Under the pieces are notes generated by a model. It ran no database searches. It had not been told where the DNA came from and worked only from the letters and a program-made list of their open reading frames with translations. This document shows, in pieces, positions 50,724 to 64,000 of a DNA stretch of 64,000 nt; within the stretch, counting starts at the first letter, position 1, and every line of letters begins with the position of its first letter. The DNA is from Rachycentron canadum. Taxonomy: Eukaryota; Chordata; Actinopteri; Carangiformes; Rachycentridae. The DNA is taken from positions 1,356,651-1,420,650 of the forward strand of contig CM076656.1 of assembly GCA_038496675.1 (NCBI GenBank). Reading direction: 5' to 3'. The translations under genes were made by a program, and so were the position numbers.

Positions 50724-50804
<81 letters not shown>
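50720..50804. repeat. (TG)n microsatellite in tns3 intron 15
   Basis: About 40 TG units with one early interruption, 170 nt past the exon 15 donor. Confidence 0.96.
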
Positions 50805-50807
<3 letters not shown>

Positions 50808-53800
50808 GACAATGTTCAAGAGCTGGATCCAGGCTCCATGTCCTCCAGGCATAATGCATTAAAAACACACACACACACACACACCTGGCTCACACTTTGT
50901 TGCTATTGGCTGGACATGTGGGCACGGCTCTGTTTTTGTTCAGTCATGGTTGGTCAGAGGCGGAGATGGCTGGTTTTGTGTGTGTGAGTGGTTGAGGGGA
51001 GTTGATAAAAAAAACGCATTTGGATATCCCATCAGGCTTGTTGCAGGACAGCTGATGCTGGACGTCTACTAATAATAGCTGAGGGTAACAGAGGAAGGGA
51101 CCACTGCTGACAGGATGTCCACTCACGTCCTGTTCTGGGAGGGGACGGGAGGAGAACGGGGAGGGTCTTTTGTTGGTGGGACATCCTGCTCGAGGAGACA
51201 TGACCACACAGCTGCAGAGGGAATTCAATGTAGTGTCAGAAAAACACAAGCGTCCCTCAGCAGCCAAGTTTCATATCTGATCTCAGTGGACACTTTTTGT
51301 TTATTCACACTGAGGAAATAAAGGCCACAAATGATGTCGCAAAACAAAACACATTTACATTAGGTGAAAATTTAACAATAAAAGCGGAGGAGATGAAAGT
51401 CCCGGGACTGACTCATGCACTCACAGTGATTCTCTTGAAGCCTTTGTTGCTCCTTCAGTTGTCAACTCAAACAACTTCTGCAGCATAAAATACTTTTAAT
51501 AATTTAAACATGGTCCAGTTTCAGCATCAGTTGATGTTATCAAGTCAGTTATCACTGAATACAGTGTTAATTCAACTCCATTTAGTAGCTGTGATAATCC
51601 ACTGTTCTACTTCCTGCATGTATTTCACAATAAGTGCCTGTGGGTCTTTTCTATGATACTTGAAGTAATGATATTGATATTCATGATTGGCTAAATTGAA
51701 CAAAGACTGGATAATGTTAAACACTTTCTGAATTCAATTTCCTTGGATAGAATATATAGAATAAAATCATCTATGTAAAATCTCTCTCTCTATATATAAA
51801 ACCTATTAGAAATTGGAATCATTTCCTAAAGTTAACTTTCTTTTAATCTTTAATCTGTTACTGTCTAAATGTTTTATTTAAATGCAAATACAGATCATAT
51901 GTTAATAAAACATGTGGTTGTTGTTTTGGAGGGGTCATTGTGTCCCTAATATAACTGAGACCAAACCTTGTTTAAAATTCATTAAGTCAAACTTGTGTTT
52001 AATCAAATTATGATCAAATCTAATGCCAAAATGATCAATATCAAATCAGAAACAGCTCTACATCTACTATAGATAATTCAAATATTTTCCCAGACATTTA
52101 TTGATAACAAAACTAAAGTGATATTTTCGTTCGTTCCTCTAAAGGACAGGACGTCTGTTTATTATAAACATGTTTTTCAGAGCAGAGCGGCAGGATGGAG
52201 AAAGAGCTGGTGAAAGACTAATTATTATTTGTATACAGAAAAACACCTGATTCTTTCTCTCTGCTGGATGGACAGAAGAATTAACAAAGGACGCAGAATA
52301 TCTTCTGCTCTCTCCTGTTTTAAGGAGGCAGACAAGAGTTTCCTGTTTCCCACGTTGGAGGCAGACGACAGTCTGGGAAATAATTTGCCATGTCGGGACA
52401 GAGCAGTCAGATTCCCCATTTAAACTATTTTTATTTCATGTTTAGAGTCATTAAAATAATCACTAATTGACCTAAGGCTACTGTATTATGGAGAGTGATT
52501 GTTGTGGGCAGCAGCCAAACGGCAGCGGTGCACTCAGTGAGTTCGTCATACTGAACCCTGCAGCATGACTTACACAGTGTTATCACCAGGCTGATCACAC
52601 AGGGAATGCTGGGATTGTAGTTTGATGTATGTGCTGGTGTCGGTGTTAATGAGGAGGCTCCAGCACAGACGCAGATAGAATGCATTAATTACGTTGATTT
52701 AAATGTTGAAACAACAATATTGCAATATTTCCAGACTGAATGCAATTTGCTCTGAGCTCGCCAGTCAGGCCTGCGCTTTGACCCCTGCACAACTCGCCAC
52801 GTCGCACTGCACTGCTCAAAATATACTAAAAAGCTGCACTGAGGCAGTGATAAATATCTGCAGGTACATCGGTGCTTTAATTTATATTTGATATATGTTT
52901 AGTTATTCTAAACAGTTTACCAAAGTGTTGTTTTAGCAGAATTTCAATAACTGTATTTAAACATCAAACTACCTGTCTCAACTAAATTGACCTTAGTTTT
53001 AACCAAGATGTTGAAATGGACTGACTTTTGGTTTTAGTAAATGACTTTGTATTTCTAAATTAATCTTTTTAGTTTTAAAAAAGATTTCATTAACCTAATA
53101 AGTTAAAGAACCAGTGAAAAGAAGTGAAATCCTTCAACCAAACCAAAGAAACGCATCATATCGTGAAAGGCTTGCGGCCAATGGCGGCAGATTATTGACA
53201 TTCTTTACATCACAGATTCGTCACAGTGTTTCGCTGTGATGAACACTCCCGTTGTCTCCGTTCTTCCTCGTGACAGTGAAGCTCGGGACTAAAATGTTAT
53301 GCAATAACTTCTCTTCTTTGCACATGTGGCTGAATCAAAACAAACAGAGACATACAGAAGCTCTCACCAGCGGAAGCAGGGTTCAGCCAGAGGAATGTTG
53401 ATGTTATGAGCCGAGGATGGTTTGTTCAGACAAACACTTGACTGTCTGTGGCTCAGGGGTCAAAGGTCAGGGGAAAGTGCAGGAGGGTGGCTCTCCCTCA
53501 GACGATGAGATTGGTTTTCTGTGATGAATGAGAGATGGATGAGAGATTTCAAAGGTTTTCAAGTGCCATTGTTGCTCTTGAACAGGTTTTGTGCAGATAG
53601 ATGTTTTATTGTTTAATTACCAACTAAGCTAATTGTGTGTTCAACACTGTGATGCACGTGTGAGCAAAAAGACTGAAAGCTGCTGTAAAACAGATTGACA
53701 CAATGATATTACATTGTGAAAATGCTTTTATTAAAGGTCACTTAATTCATTAGGTCTATTTTAAAGTGACTAATGTTGAACATGTACAATAGGTTTATTT

Positions 53801-54097
53801 CACTAATGAAGTCGTTATTATCATTATCATTATTATCATTTATTTTCAATTCTGATCAGATGATAAACTCAAAATGAGGAATTAGTTTTATATGCATGTG
53901 TTAAAAATGTATGTGTTGGTCCTTTAAACTCTGATATGTATTTATAGTCATGATCACATTATTACCACAAAAAGATGATTTTTTTTTTGTCCATCACCAA
54001 CTCTTAAAAATTAAGAGCCTTTAAGATTATGAATGAAACCCAAATCTAGACAAATGTTTATGCAACCCACTATAAAATCTACTGACAAGTATGTTAA

Positions 54098-54200
54098 AGG
54101 AACAGTTCAACATTTTAGGAAATTGGATGAGAAAATCATCATCCACTCTTTTATTCTTCAGTGAAATATGAAGCTGAGGCCAGATGCCAGTTTGATGTTT
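54098..54200 (+). repeat. Fragment of a dispersed fish repeat
   Basis: aaaggaacagttcaacatttt, aaattggatgagaaaatcat and aatatgaagctgaggccag are pieces, in order, of an abundant fish repeat. Confidence 0.45.
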
Positions 54201-54629
54201 TCTGATGCTCTTAAAGGTTTTTGTTTACATTTGTAATGTCATTTTCAAAATGAAGATATGGTCCTTTAAACTGATAAAGAAGCAGCACAGATGGACGGAG
54301 CTGCTCCAGCTCATTTCCTGTGACAGAGTGGGCGAAAATGAGGCACGCAGCAGCACATGCTTGCACCGAAACAAAAGTAAACGCAACATAATTCAATCAA
54401 GAACTTTATGGTTTAATTTATGATGCGCTAAGATTAGACACATAGCAGGAGACACAGTCAGTGTGCGTCTGCATGCCTTTGTCTCTGTGTTTGTGGCGAG
54501 CAGATGGTGGGAGTGGACACACATGCCCTTACAGAGAGACCATAGAAACCCCCCAGATTAACCCCACCCCACCCCGACTGCCAACCACCACCTCACCGCC
54601 AAACACCACCCCCTCCTCCTCCTCTCTGT

Positions 54630-55213
54630 GGTCCATAAAAGCCCACATGTGACCTCTGACCCTGCTGGAATCCACTCTGATTGGGGGAAAGTGCTCACAG
54701 TGGCCCGGCATGAACAATGCTCAGTGGTCAGTGAGAGGAAGAGGAGGGAGGGTATGTCAGCAAGGATGGAGGGGAGGTGGGAGAAATTCTCTACCTCTCT
54801 CCTCTCCCTCCCCTCCCTCTGTCCTCTCTCTGTCCCTCCCTCCATACAAACCCAGAAGTCGAGCGGTCACAACAAGCCAGGAACAAACGGGGAGCTTATT
54901 TTTCCATCTGGTGGACAAAAGGAATCGGGCATGGTGGCAAAACTACCTAGTCCCTGAGAAAAAAAGCTGCAGCTTCAGCGAATCTGGCTCAGATTGCTTT
55001 TTGCAGACAGAAGTGAGAGGGAGACAGAAAGAGAGAGGAGGAGGTTCTGGTTGTGGGGAGAGTTTCATTCACGCCGGGAGTCAGACAGACTCAGAGACAA
55101 AAAAGGCTTTGGAGCAGGAAAGTGAAGAAGTGGTTCTTAATCTTGGGGGGAAACAGGAAGCTGGCTAGTTTTGGGAAACGTCTGACGGTGTCACATCATG
55201 ACTGCATCTCTGG
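54630..55213 (+). promoter_or_regulatory. tns3: Candidate internal tns3 promoter and coding first exon
   Basis: A TATA-like ccataaaagc (about 54631-54640) and a CCAAT-like tgattgg (about 54680) precede a region that ends ATG (55198-55200), MTASL plus one base, then donor gtatgt at 55214. An in-frame TGA lies at 55183-55185. The exon would leave in phase 1, the same phase as tns3 exon 15, so it could splice to the next tns3 exon. No cDNA evidence; inference. Confidence 0.3.
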
Positions 55214-58200
55214 GTATGTACGTGCATTCTCACAAGTGTCAGAAAACATGAAAGAGTGTGTGTGGCTGTTTTCTTCGTGTGTGTACAAACAAGCTAAAAA
55301 CCATGGAAAATCCACTATTTCCATAACCATCTGTCTGAGCAGTTTATGAACTGTAGCAGCTTCTTCCCTTCTTTACCCTTTTTCCTTCTGTCAGCAGGCA
55401 TTTTCTTCTCTGTTTTCTGCTCATTCTGTCTCTTGTTTATACTTTGTTATCTCTCCCTCTTTCCCCCCTGGGAATTTTAAGGAGGGTATACATGCACAGA
55501 AACACTTCCCCTGTCTCCTCCAGGCCTCTGGTATTTTGCTGCTTCTGGAATTTTTCTGTCAGATACCTTTTACACCCCCCTAAAACCCTCATCTCTCTAT
55601 CTCTCCTTCTTTCTGTGCATGAAAAGTCCTTTTTCTTTTCTGTTGTTGATCTGCTGCTCTGGACGCCAGCGTCTGCAGCTCTTCTGATGTCTCACATTTG
55701 TTGGGATGGTGAGGTGGTTTGTTCCACTGCTGCGTTCATGACCTCATCCTGTTAAAGACTATTTTGGCCTCCACCATGCAGTCATGGAAGGCTGATGAAC
55801 TGGTGGTTAACCAGGGGAGGCCACCCCCCCCCTTTTTTTCTCCACTACTGACCTGGATTGAACTAAAAAAAGTCTTTAAAGGTTCTTGTTTTTTTTTTTT
55901 TGGGGGGGGGTTGCTATGTTTTCCACATCTCTGTCAGAGATGTCATGCACAATAAAATAAAGAAATATGCAGTAATAACATCTTACTGAAGTTAACCAGT
56001 TTGAAACTTTTGCAGCTGTTTCATGAAAGAGATGTTCCAGCACAAATTTTAATTTTAATGCTAAATGTAATTTATAATAAATGCAGTTTCTCAGCCTTTA
56101 CTCCTCAGGTGGTTTTGCACAGAACAAACACAACCAAAGCTGAAACTATTATTTAATCTATTAGTCAATCATCAGAAACATTATCAGCAGCTACTTTAAA
56201 GGAACTGTTTCAAATATTTGCTGTTGCTGCATAGCCAGCGTTAGCATCAAAGTAGTAGCAGTAGCATCAAACTCCATTCATCTAATCACTGATAAGTGTC
56301 TCCACAGCTTTTGCTCTGCTGAAGTTAGCATGCTAACCAACTAGCCCAGTCCCGTCTCATCACCTTTCAATAGCAACTCACTGTAGCCGCCATCTGCCCT
56401 GAAGATTCAGAAAAACTTTCAAACAGCTCCTGGAAAAAATCGATTAATCATAGAAGTTCTAGTTGTAGCTTCTCATTTTTGAGCATTTTCTGCTCCTCTG
56501 TTTTTGTCTTAGACTGAATGTCGGACAAAACAAGTATCAGCTTGGGCCTTAAAGCAAACTGGGTAAAGCTTTGGGCTTTTTTCCCCTAATAATTTCTTAA
56601 GCAGTTTTCCTGGAAATTTTGTGAATTTGCTCTAATCACAGGGAAAAAGACACAGTGGCTTTGATTGACATGTCGTACAGTTGAGCATGTATGCAAAATA
56701 TCATTTATTAATATTGAATAATGCTAACTAAGGTTTGAATGGAGAAGTTCTTAGTGAAATTTCAATTTCCCTTTAATTAGCACCATGCTGCGACATATTT
56801 CAATTTCAATTTCCTTCATTTGTCCCACAGTGGGGAAAGGTTCAGGGACTGATTCTGCAATTATTAACAAATTACAGACCTGTGAAATACAATGCATTTT
56901 TCAGTTTTCTGACACATTATTGACCAAATGATTGTGGATTAACTGAGAAAGCAACTAGCAAAGTTATTGCTAATGAAACTGATGCAGCGCCAAACTCTGA
57001 AATTTGTGCACAATCCTGTGAGCGGGTTGAAAAGATTAGCTGTAAATATTGAGAAAAAAAATTTTCCCACGGGACAAAACTGTTGAGAAGAGGTGCCGTG
57101 AGACACTGTGCAGACATTTCAACAATCAATTAATTTTGCCGTGCGAGAAACATCTGACTTTTGCAGGACGACAGGAAATCAAGGGCAAAGAGGCAGAAAA
57201 TTCGAGCCACAAGGACGGAAAATGTTGACAACACAGTGGCCAGAAGTCCAGCTGAGGGTGCAAAGAGCAGAATGGAAAAAGAGAAACAAAGATTTTGTTC
57301 CCCAGAGCATTAATCAACAAGTGGTCTGTGTTGTCACAAGTGCAGCCTGTGTGAGACTTACCAGAGCATCAATTGTTCTGCATGCGAGCTTTGATGATGT
57401 AATGGCGCCTGGTGCATCTGCAGTTTACAACATGACAAAGACACATGAAACTAGAGGAAGTATGGAATCACTACAAATTAAGACCCTTATTTTGTTGGTT
57501 TATCAGATGCCAGTCACCACTTTACAACTATGGAAAGTTACCACAACAGCAGGCTCAGCCAGTGCGGCAGGATTGGACTGAAAGTGGCTCAGTCGGAGAC
57601 TGGAGTCTGTAAAAAACACAGTTTCATGCAGACATACAGCGAGCGACTAAAAGTTGTAGGACTGAATGAATTGATGATTGGGGTCAGTCTGACTCTGCTC
57701 AGATGATGTGTTCAGAGTAGATGTATCTGCCAAGAAGAATGATTTGCTTTATGCTTCAAGGCCAAAACTGAGATGTCACATCCTGTTTAACAGTTGATTC
57801 AACAACATTTAAAGTACCATGTTTCTATTTGAAGCAGGTCCTCAACACAAACTGAAAAAGAATCAGTGATATGATGCTGACAATATGAGAAGGTCCTGCC
57901 TCTGTGATAAGAAGCAGGACCTTGTGTGTCCATACCTGTCCATCATCACAACAAGTCATAAAGAGCCGCCTGCAACACAGGAGCACGTTATAACTATTGT
58001 CATGTGTGGATGGACCAGCAGGAAAGAAATCCATGATCACTTCGACAGATGGTTTAAAGTCTGAGGAATTTCACTCCAGCGTCAAAACATGATCAAATGT
58101 CTGGGACAGTTCTGCAGTTCAGACTTATTTAATATATGAAGTCATTGATATTCACCTCGAGCCTCAGGAAGAAAACCGACAGTACCTTCAATACGTAGGG

Positions 58201-61200
58201 TCGGGGTTCTTTCATTGAATCCAAGTTCTTTTGAATCCCCAATTTTTTTAAGTTAACTTTTTAAGTAAAACAATAAGTAAAATAAAAGTGATCTATCCAA
58301 CTATGAACTATCTAATCTTCCAGGCAGGTGGAGGACGCAGAGCTGGTCGTTCTAATCGGTTCGGTCGGTGCGTCGTCCCTTGCTCCTCTAGTTGGTGTGT
58401 TGAAATGTCCTTGGCCAGAGATCCAGCCTTAAATTTCCTCTGATGGCTGTTCAGTGTGTGTGTGTGTGTGGTAGAAGCACTGTATAAGCAATAGAAAACT
58501 GTGTGAATAGGTCAATGTGGTTTTTATTGTAAAAGCAGTAAATATTAAAACTAAACCATGGACATAAGCTTCATCCTAAATAATTTGTCCTTTAGCCGTG
58601 AGGGAAAACAGCATTGACTCACTGTCAAAACGAGGAAGCAAAGTAAAAACAACACAGCAAAAACACAGTAATTGTACTTGTATGAACTTGAGTATTGACT
58701 CAGGAAATCTTTTATATTTTTCTCATAAATTCACCTCACATGACCTGAAGACAATCCCCGAGCACCCGTCCTTCTCGAGTCCTAACTTCGACATGTTGTT
58801 ATTGTAATTTATTAATCATCCAGTATTTTTTTATTTAGTCTAACCCTAATCCTAACCCTTAATCGGGTCTTTTTCAGATGAAACTTGGAAGTAGATCTGA
58901 ACCATCGGTGCATCATGAGTCAAGCACTTGCTGGGAGTGAAACCACAGCTTTGGCTCTAACTGCAGTTTATAAAACCATCAGCTCATCATCAGAATACTT
59001 CAGACACCAGTAAACACCTCAGTAATGAGTGTTGTCTTTAAACACCGTTCCCCTTCCCCCTCTCCCTCCACTCACAGTGTTGTTATTCTTCCCTCCCTCT
59101 TCAGCTGGCTCGTAACTCGGCCTCTCCTCTGACACTTCACTGAGCCGATAAAGCTGTTGGTCCGAGCACCAACACAGAACAGAGGAATCTGATTTACAGA
59201 TGACCGCCCACTAGTTTGTCCTCCACACAAAAATGCTCCACTCGGACACTCTGATCTTCTGAATAGGAAGACGAGGGGAGACACAGCAGGGACTGAGGGT
59301 GATTCATTTTTACTGAAGTCAGGAGGGTGAAGCTTGACGGCCGATCACATTCTGATTCAGCACCAAGTGATACCAAGGAGAGAGCTGCAGAGTCTCTGGG
59401 AAGAAAACACTTCCTTAACAATAGCAACCTGTAAGGTTAAAGAGCCCAGTCCGAGGAACAAACCCACAGAGAACCGTCACCTCATCTACAGCTTTACTGA
59501 GCATTTTCCCCTCTTTTAGCTCCTAGTTTTGGTATGACAGGACATTTACTATCCAATAGACACAGATGGAGGCTACCTGGTGAAGAATGTGGAGAATCTA
59601 TTCGTGAGAGAGACATTTTGGAGTCAGTGAAGACCAAACCAGAAAAGGTGAATATTGGATTTATATCACCAAGGTGGATACAAACACGAGTCTGATGGGA
59701 AAACAATAAATATTATAGCTGCTTTGTGTCTGTATGTGTGTAGGAAATTGTAGTGTCACAACAGAGCACATGTATGTGTTGCACTTGACAGTGGGTGTGT
59801 CTGATGCTGGCACCAGTCACCAACAGTCAAACAACCAAGCAACAAGGTGCACTACAGCCCTTATAGCATATAGAGATCTGGTCACGATGCAGACACAGTC
59901 AAGACAACGAGAACTAGAGTCATTGTTAAGACACGTGGAAAACTTTTTTGATCAGACATCAGTAAAATTCCTGCCTCTTCATTTGTCAGCTCAAGCTTCA
60001 GACACCTGAACTTTGCCTAAAGGCGACTTCATTTGCTTTGACACCTCTCCTCACTGCTCTGCCTCATGTGATCATCCTGACAGATGCCTCAACCTCTACG
60101 TTTTTTACATATGTCAGGGCAGAGCTTTGGCAGGTTAAATCCAGGTTTAACTGTCATGTGCATGGCTTATCAGTCTTTCCTGGATTTCCAAGTCAATATC
60201 TATTTCTAATTAAATGGACTTGATATTGAGCTGTTCATATCTTATCCAGGATAATTATGGACTAACTCAGGTTATCTAACTGTTGCTTAAATCATCCAAA
60301 CAGGCAGGTTAACAGGATATAAACTGGAAATTAACCTTCAGCTCCTGATGTACAAGAACTGAACTGTTAGGGTCCAGTATCTTAAATATTCAAGGCTTAG
60401 TTTTCATTTATATTTGAACACATTGTGATTAAACTTCATGGATTTTTGAAGCATTATATTTTACCCTGAACCCTAATGTATTATTAGTCAACGATATGGG
60501 GCCTCAGAGGGTCTCAGGGCAGCAGCAGGTGTCTTCCTCCTCACCCTGTTCCTGTTTCTGCTCAGAGTTGCTCTTTGGCCTCATCGTCCTCCTGAGAAGC
60601 TGCAGCTCAACAGCTGTAACATGCCATAGACTGTCAGCCTCTGTGTGTGTGTGCAGACAAAGCGCTTGCTGTCACATTCCTGTGGACGGCAGGGAGTCCG
60701 CAAACCCACTGTTGTCCTATATGTGCATCAGTGTGTGTTTGTTGTTTAAGAGTGTGTAGGCTCATCTCTCAGTCCGCTGTGACGCAGCTCAGCGAGTAAA
60801 TGTTGGGACGTGTGAGTGGAAGAATGAAAGAGACGAGCTGAAGCGTTTCTTTGTCAGAGGAAACACAGGAGCTCTGTAGCTGCACTGAACATGTGGTTGC
60901 TGTATGTTTTTCATCTTTCTACGTCTCTGCTCTGTTTTTCTTCTCCCTGCTGTTCATACCATCCTGCTCATGCAGCAGCCAGTGTGGACTGAGGTGGGGA
61001 GACATTAGCTCCACATTACCTCACTGTGGCTTTAATGATTAATGGGATTTATCTCCATACCAAGCATGAAAGTATGCACACGTTTTCAGTCTGAGCCACA
61101 TAACCAACGCTCTCTGTTAGAGTGCGTATTCATATGTGTGTTGCAGGTTTGGAGAGCGAGGTGCGAGGGGGGGTTGTGTTGGTCGATGGAGGTTGGCAGT

Positions 61201-61979
61201 CGTGCCCACATGGGTCTGTGCCATCTGGAACTGGTTTGCACGGTTTGACCCGAACTGAAGAGGCTTTGTGTTCACTCAGAGCTGCAGAAGTGAGGAGAAA
61301 ACAAGAGACAGAAAAACGCTGTTTAGAAAATGAAAAAAGGGCAAAACTTTCAAAACTTTTCACAGAACAAAATGCAACAGCGTGGAGGGCAACGTTTGTG
61401 TGTTTGTTTGTGAGTCCTGTTACTGGTAGCAATTGTAGATGTTAGAAATCCTCACTGATGCAGAAAAGAAAAAAACTTTATGATTAACACAAAACTATTT
61501 GAGATATATATGAATGAATGCAAACACACCCTGCTTTATAACAAATATGCTTTATAACAAAAATAACAAACCTGGTTTTGGTTGTTGTAACTCTGTAACT
61601 TCCCACAGGGATTGTTTCCATTTGACACAGGCAGTCGACACTGGTTTCTTTTCTAATCACTACTATTCTTCCCTTAACCAACAAGCTGTTTAGCATGTTT
61701 TGTGGTTTTCTTGTTTTCATAAACATAATCATCAGCTAAGACTGTTGTTATGTAGACAGCATAAATGGGGCCATTTGACAATGGCAAATTGTTTTCAATA
61801 CACGTGCTAACTAATTAGTATTTTAGTATTAATGTCAAGTCCCAGTTCTGTCACAGTCAGTTTCACAGGGATAGTTTTTGGGAGAGAAAGCTCTTATTTT
61901 GGAGGGGTAAGAGTTGAGCATTTATGCAGCAAATGTTTTCCCATATTTTGGGCATTAAAGTCCATATTTAAAATTTGTC

Positions 61980-62205
61980 TTGGGGCTTGGAGGTGTGGCT
62001 AGAGCGGTGATTTTGTTGTGACATCACAAAGTCCCAGAAATCCTGACGGCTGGTTTTAAAGCTCAGTTTCTGAAAACAGGCTGTGAGCATTTCTCTGTGG
62101 ACTGTGACCTTTTATACTTTTACAGTATTAATATAGAACCTAGACCTGATTTATAATCAAAGAAGATATGGACATCTACCTTTATAGTATATAGGACCTT
62201 TATAA
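61980..62205 (+). mobile_element. MITE-like element, copy 5 (3' half)
   Basis: gcttggaggtgtggctagag, gtgacatcacaaagtcccag, ggttttaaagctcagtttctg and tattaatatagaacctagac match copies 2-4; ends tatataggacctttata. No minisatellite expansion. Confidence 0.65.
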
Positions 62206-62604
62206 AATGTACATGTCTCCTTATCTGTTCCCTATGTCTCTCTAGGATACTTCATTAGTGTGTCTGGTTGAATGTGAGTAGCTATGGAAACTGTGCAGCA
62301 TGGAAACAGGAAGTGAAAGGTGTGTGAGGGTGTAATAACGACCATGGAGTAGTTTGGCCTGAGGTCAGAGGTCAGGGCAGGGTCAGCCGGCGTTGCCACA
62401 GTTTGGGCTGTTCTGTAAAAATAATGATGAGCTGTGGAGCAGCAGATGTGACAAAACCTCAGTGAGGGGAATCGACCGTGGGAACAGGGGGAGACGAAGC
62501 TGCTTTCTGGGAAGAGTCCCGAGAGAGGAAAACTGACAGCAACTGTGGGAATGTTTGAGGAATCCCGCTGCCCTCAGTGCATTCCTCTTAGTGCGTGTTT
62601 GTTT

Positions 62605-62627
62605 CAACAACAACAACAACAACAACA
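62605..62627. repeat. (CAA)n microsatellite
   Basis: Seven to eight CAA units. Confidence 0.9.
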
Positions 62628-64000
62628 TCTACAGCCTGAGGCTACATCCTCTATCTCAGTCCATGACTAGGTGTCAGTGATGAGAGGTTTAGGTCTAATT
62701 TGAAGCCGACCACAATATCATCTGCTCTGGGCCCTTGACCTTTAACCTATAAGAGTTTAAGTTGAGTATCACCTGCCTGTGTTTAAATATTAGATACACA
62801 ATGGAAAATTATTTTGGATTCATCATGAATGTGATGCTGTTTGCTGACTTTTGTAAAATGCAGCTGCCTGAGATTTCACAGTTATCACACATCATCACTG
62901 ACAGGTGAAAAGTCACACACCTGTAACCATTGCCCGTATAACATGTGACATAATGCATTTTGGGATTAACAGCTTGATCTGCTACTTTTTATTTCTGCTT
63001 CACACTAAATGGATTTTAGGACAGACACTGAACATACGCAACATAACTTTCACTATGTTTAAGTGAATCCTGCTCAGAGCAGCTGCCAGAAAGTCCATGC
63101 TCACAGATATCTGATACACCATACATAATGTTGGCACGATAGAAATGTGTGTGGGAGCCCTTCTGCTGTGGGAAAGTCCCATTAACCTCAAAACCTTTCA
63201 GCCAGTGAGATACTTACAACCTAACATTACAAGTCAAAGTCCTGAATTCACAAATGTACCAGAGTAAAACTACGGTGGTTGGATCAAATTGTCTGTGGGC
63301 TGCTAGGAAGATTTTATCTTGGGTCCCTAATATGCCAAACATCACTTATTATGTTAAATATCAGATTCTTCAGCTTATTGTTTTGGCTTTATTGTAAAAA
63401 AGTGTAAAGCCCTTATTTACAAAATGAAGAACTGAAATGAAGTAATTCATCCCCAAAGTCAAAAATCAGTCTTTATGCTCATCAGTAAAATTATTTTCAG
63501 TGTGTTTCATTATATAAGCATATATTTTATCGTAGTTTAACAAATAAGCAGTATTTTAATATTGTTTGTTAGTATAGTATTGTTGTAGTTTGTTGAGATG
63601 AGCCTACTTTTATGGTTTACAACTTAATGGTGTAAACTTATTATAGGTGTGAGCCTTATCTGAAAATTAAGTAACTATACAATAGGCACTAAATGGAAAT
63701 ACTCCAGTGTGAGCACCTATAGCCGATAGGACCAGGAGCTCCATTACTGTTCAAACATTCAGATAGTGTTAAAGTTGTTCGCTGAGTGTGTTGCTGTTGC
63801 GTCATACACACATTCATGCATTCCTCGAATTCATTGACAGCATATACATGATATAATCCACTAGAGATGCTGTATCTTGTCCAACATGATCAAAGCCGTG
63901 AGTCCGAATTCTTCCATCTCTGAGCGGCTGAATGAAGGGGAATGAGCGGAAGAGGGGAGGGAAGGAAAGGAGTGGGAGGGAGTTGGGAGGGAGTTGGGGG

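Larger units (their letters stand above)
50552..64000 (+). other. tns3: tns3 intron 15 and beyond; no further exon identified
   Basis: 13.4 kb without recognisable coding sequence. The longest open frames (152 aa at 54710-55168 and 157 aa at 57108-57581) have no recognisable domain. Features seen: a candidate internal promoter/first exon ending at 55213, fragments of dispersed repeats (54098-54200, 58440-58510), a MITE-like copy at 61980-62205 and a (CAA)n at 62605-62627. The downstream tns3 exons (SH2, PTB) may start after 64000. Confidence 0.6.

Noticed and set aside
54710..55168. 152-codon open frame on the + strand
   Set aside because: Low-complexity (Arg/Gly/Ser/Pro) translation of a purine/pyrimidine-rich stretch; more likely 5' UTR of a candidate alternative exon.
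57108..57581. 157-codon open frame on the + strand
   Set aside because: No recognisable domain, no conserved motif, no splice or promoter context, and composition like flanking intronic DNA.
58841..58862. Telomere-like ctaaccctaatcctaaccctt
   Set aside because: Only about three degenerate units; too short to claim an interstitial telomeric array.
61122..61445. Candidate further tns3 exon after gtgttgcag at about 61146
   Set aside because: The following translation has no similarity to tensin-3 and soon runs into unstructured sequence.

Overview
This is a vertebrate nuclear segment, almost certainly from a ray-finned (teleost, probably percomorph-type) fish. The evidence is multi-exon genes with GT-AG introns of vertebrate type but compact size, abundant (CA)n/(TG)n microsatellites, typical fish tRNA-derived SINE, LINE-2 and MITE-like repeats, and coding sequence that reads as fish orthologues of human genes. 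There is no prokaryotic feature, operon, CRISPR array or recognisable RNA gene.

Layout. (1) 211-869, + strand: the terminal coding exon of a four-pass MARVEL-domain tight-junction protein, best matched to MARVELD3; earlier exons lie upstream of the window. (2) 3718-22163, - strand: a complete 17-exon phlpp1 gene (PH domain and leucine-rich-repeat protein phosphatase 1). All exon phases join, giving 5181 coding nt and 1726 aa, very close to the human PHLPP1 length as I recall it (about 1717 aa). Its CpG-rich promoter lies at about 22.16-22.56 kb. (3) 28326-50551, + strand: the first 15 coding exons (766 codons) of a tensin-3 gene (tns3), covering the PTEN-like phosphatase domain with an intact HCX5R loop, the C2 domain and much of the disordered middle region. 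The SH2 and PTB exons are not seen and should lie beyond the right edge. phlpp1 and tns3 are divergent; marveld3-like and phlpp1 are convergent.

The remaining DNA is intron or intergenic. Recognisable content includes a MITE-like family (at least five copies plus a fragment) whose 3' terminus carries a 30-bp minisatellite with different copy numbers, two further dispersed families, tRNA-derived SINEs, a 5'-truncated LINE-2 fragment, two perfect hairpins, and many dinucleotide repeats. Two candidate alternative tns3 first exons (ending at 40218 and 55213) are proposed from promoter-like sequence plus splice donors.

Functionally, PHLPP1 dephosphorylates the hydrophobic motif of AKT and PKC at membranes and in the nucleus, tensin-3 links integrin adhesions to actin and phosphotyrosine signalling, and MARVELD3 is a tight-junction protein. 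Their adjacency is an evolutionary linkage, not an operon. I found no convincing previously undescribed biological system. The observations most worth testing are the in-frame tns3 exon 15 with a weak donor next to (TG)n tracts, the possible internal tns3 promoters, the MITE/minisatellite family, and the marveld3-PHLPP linkage.
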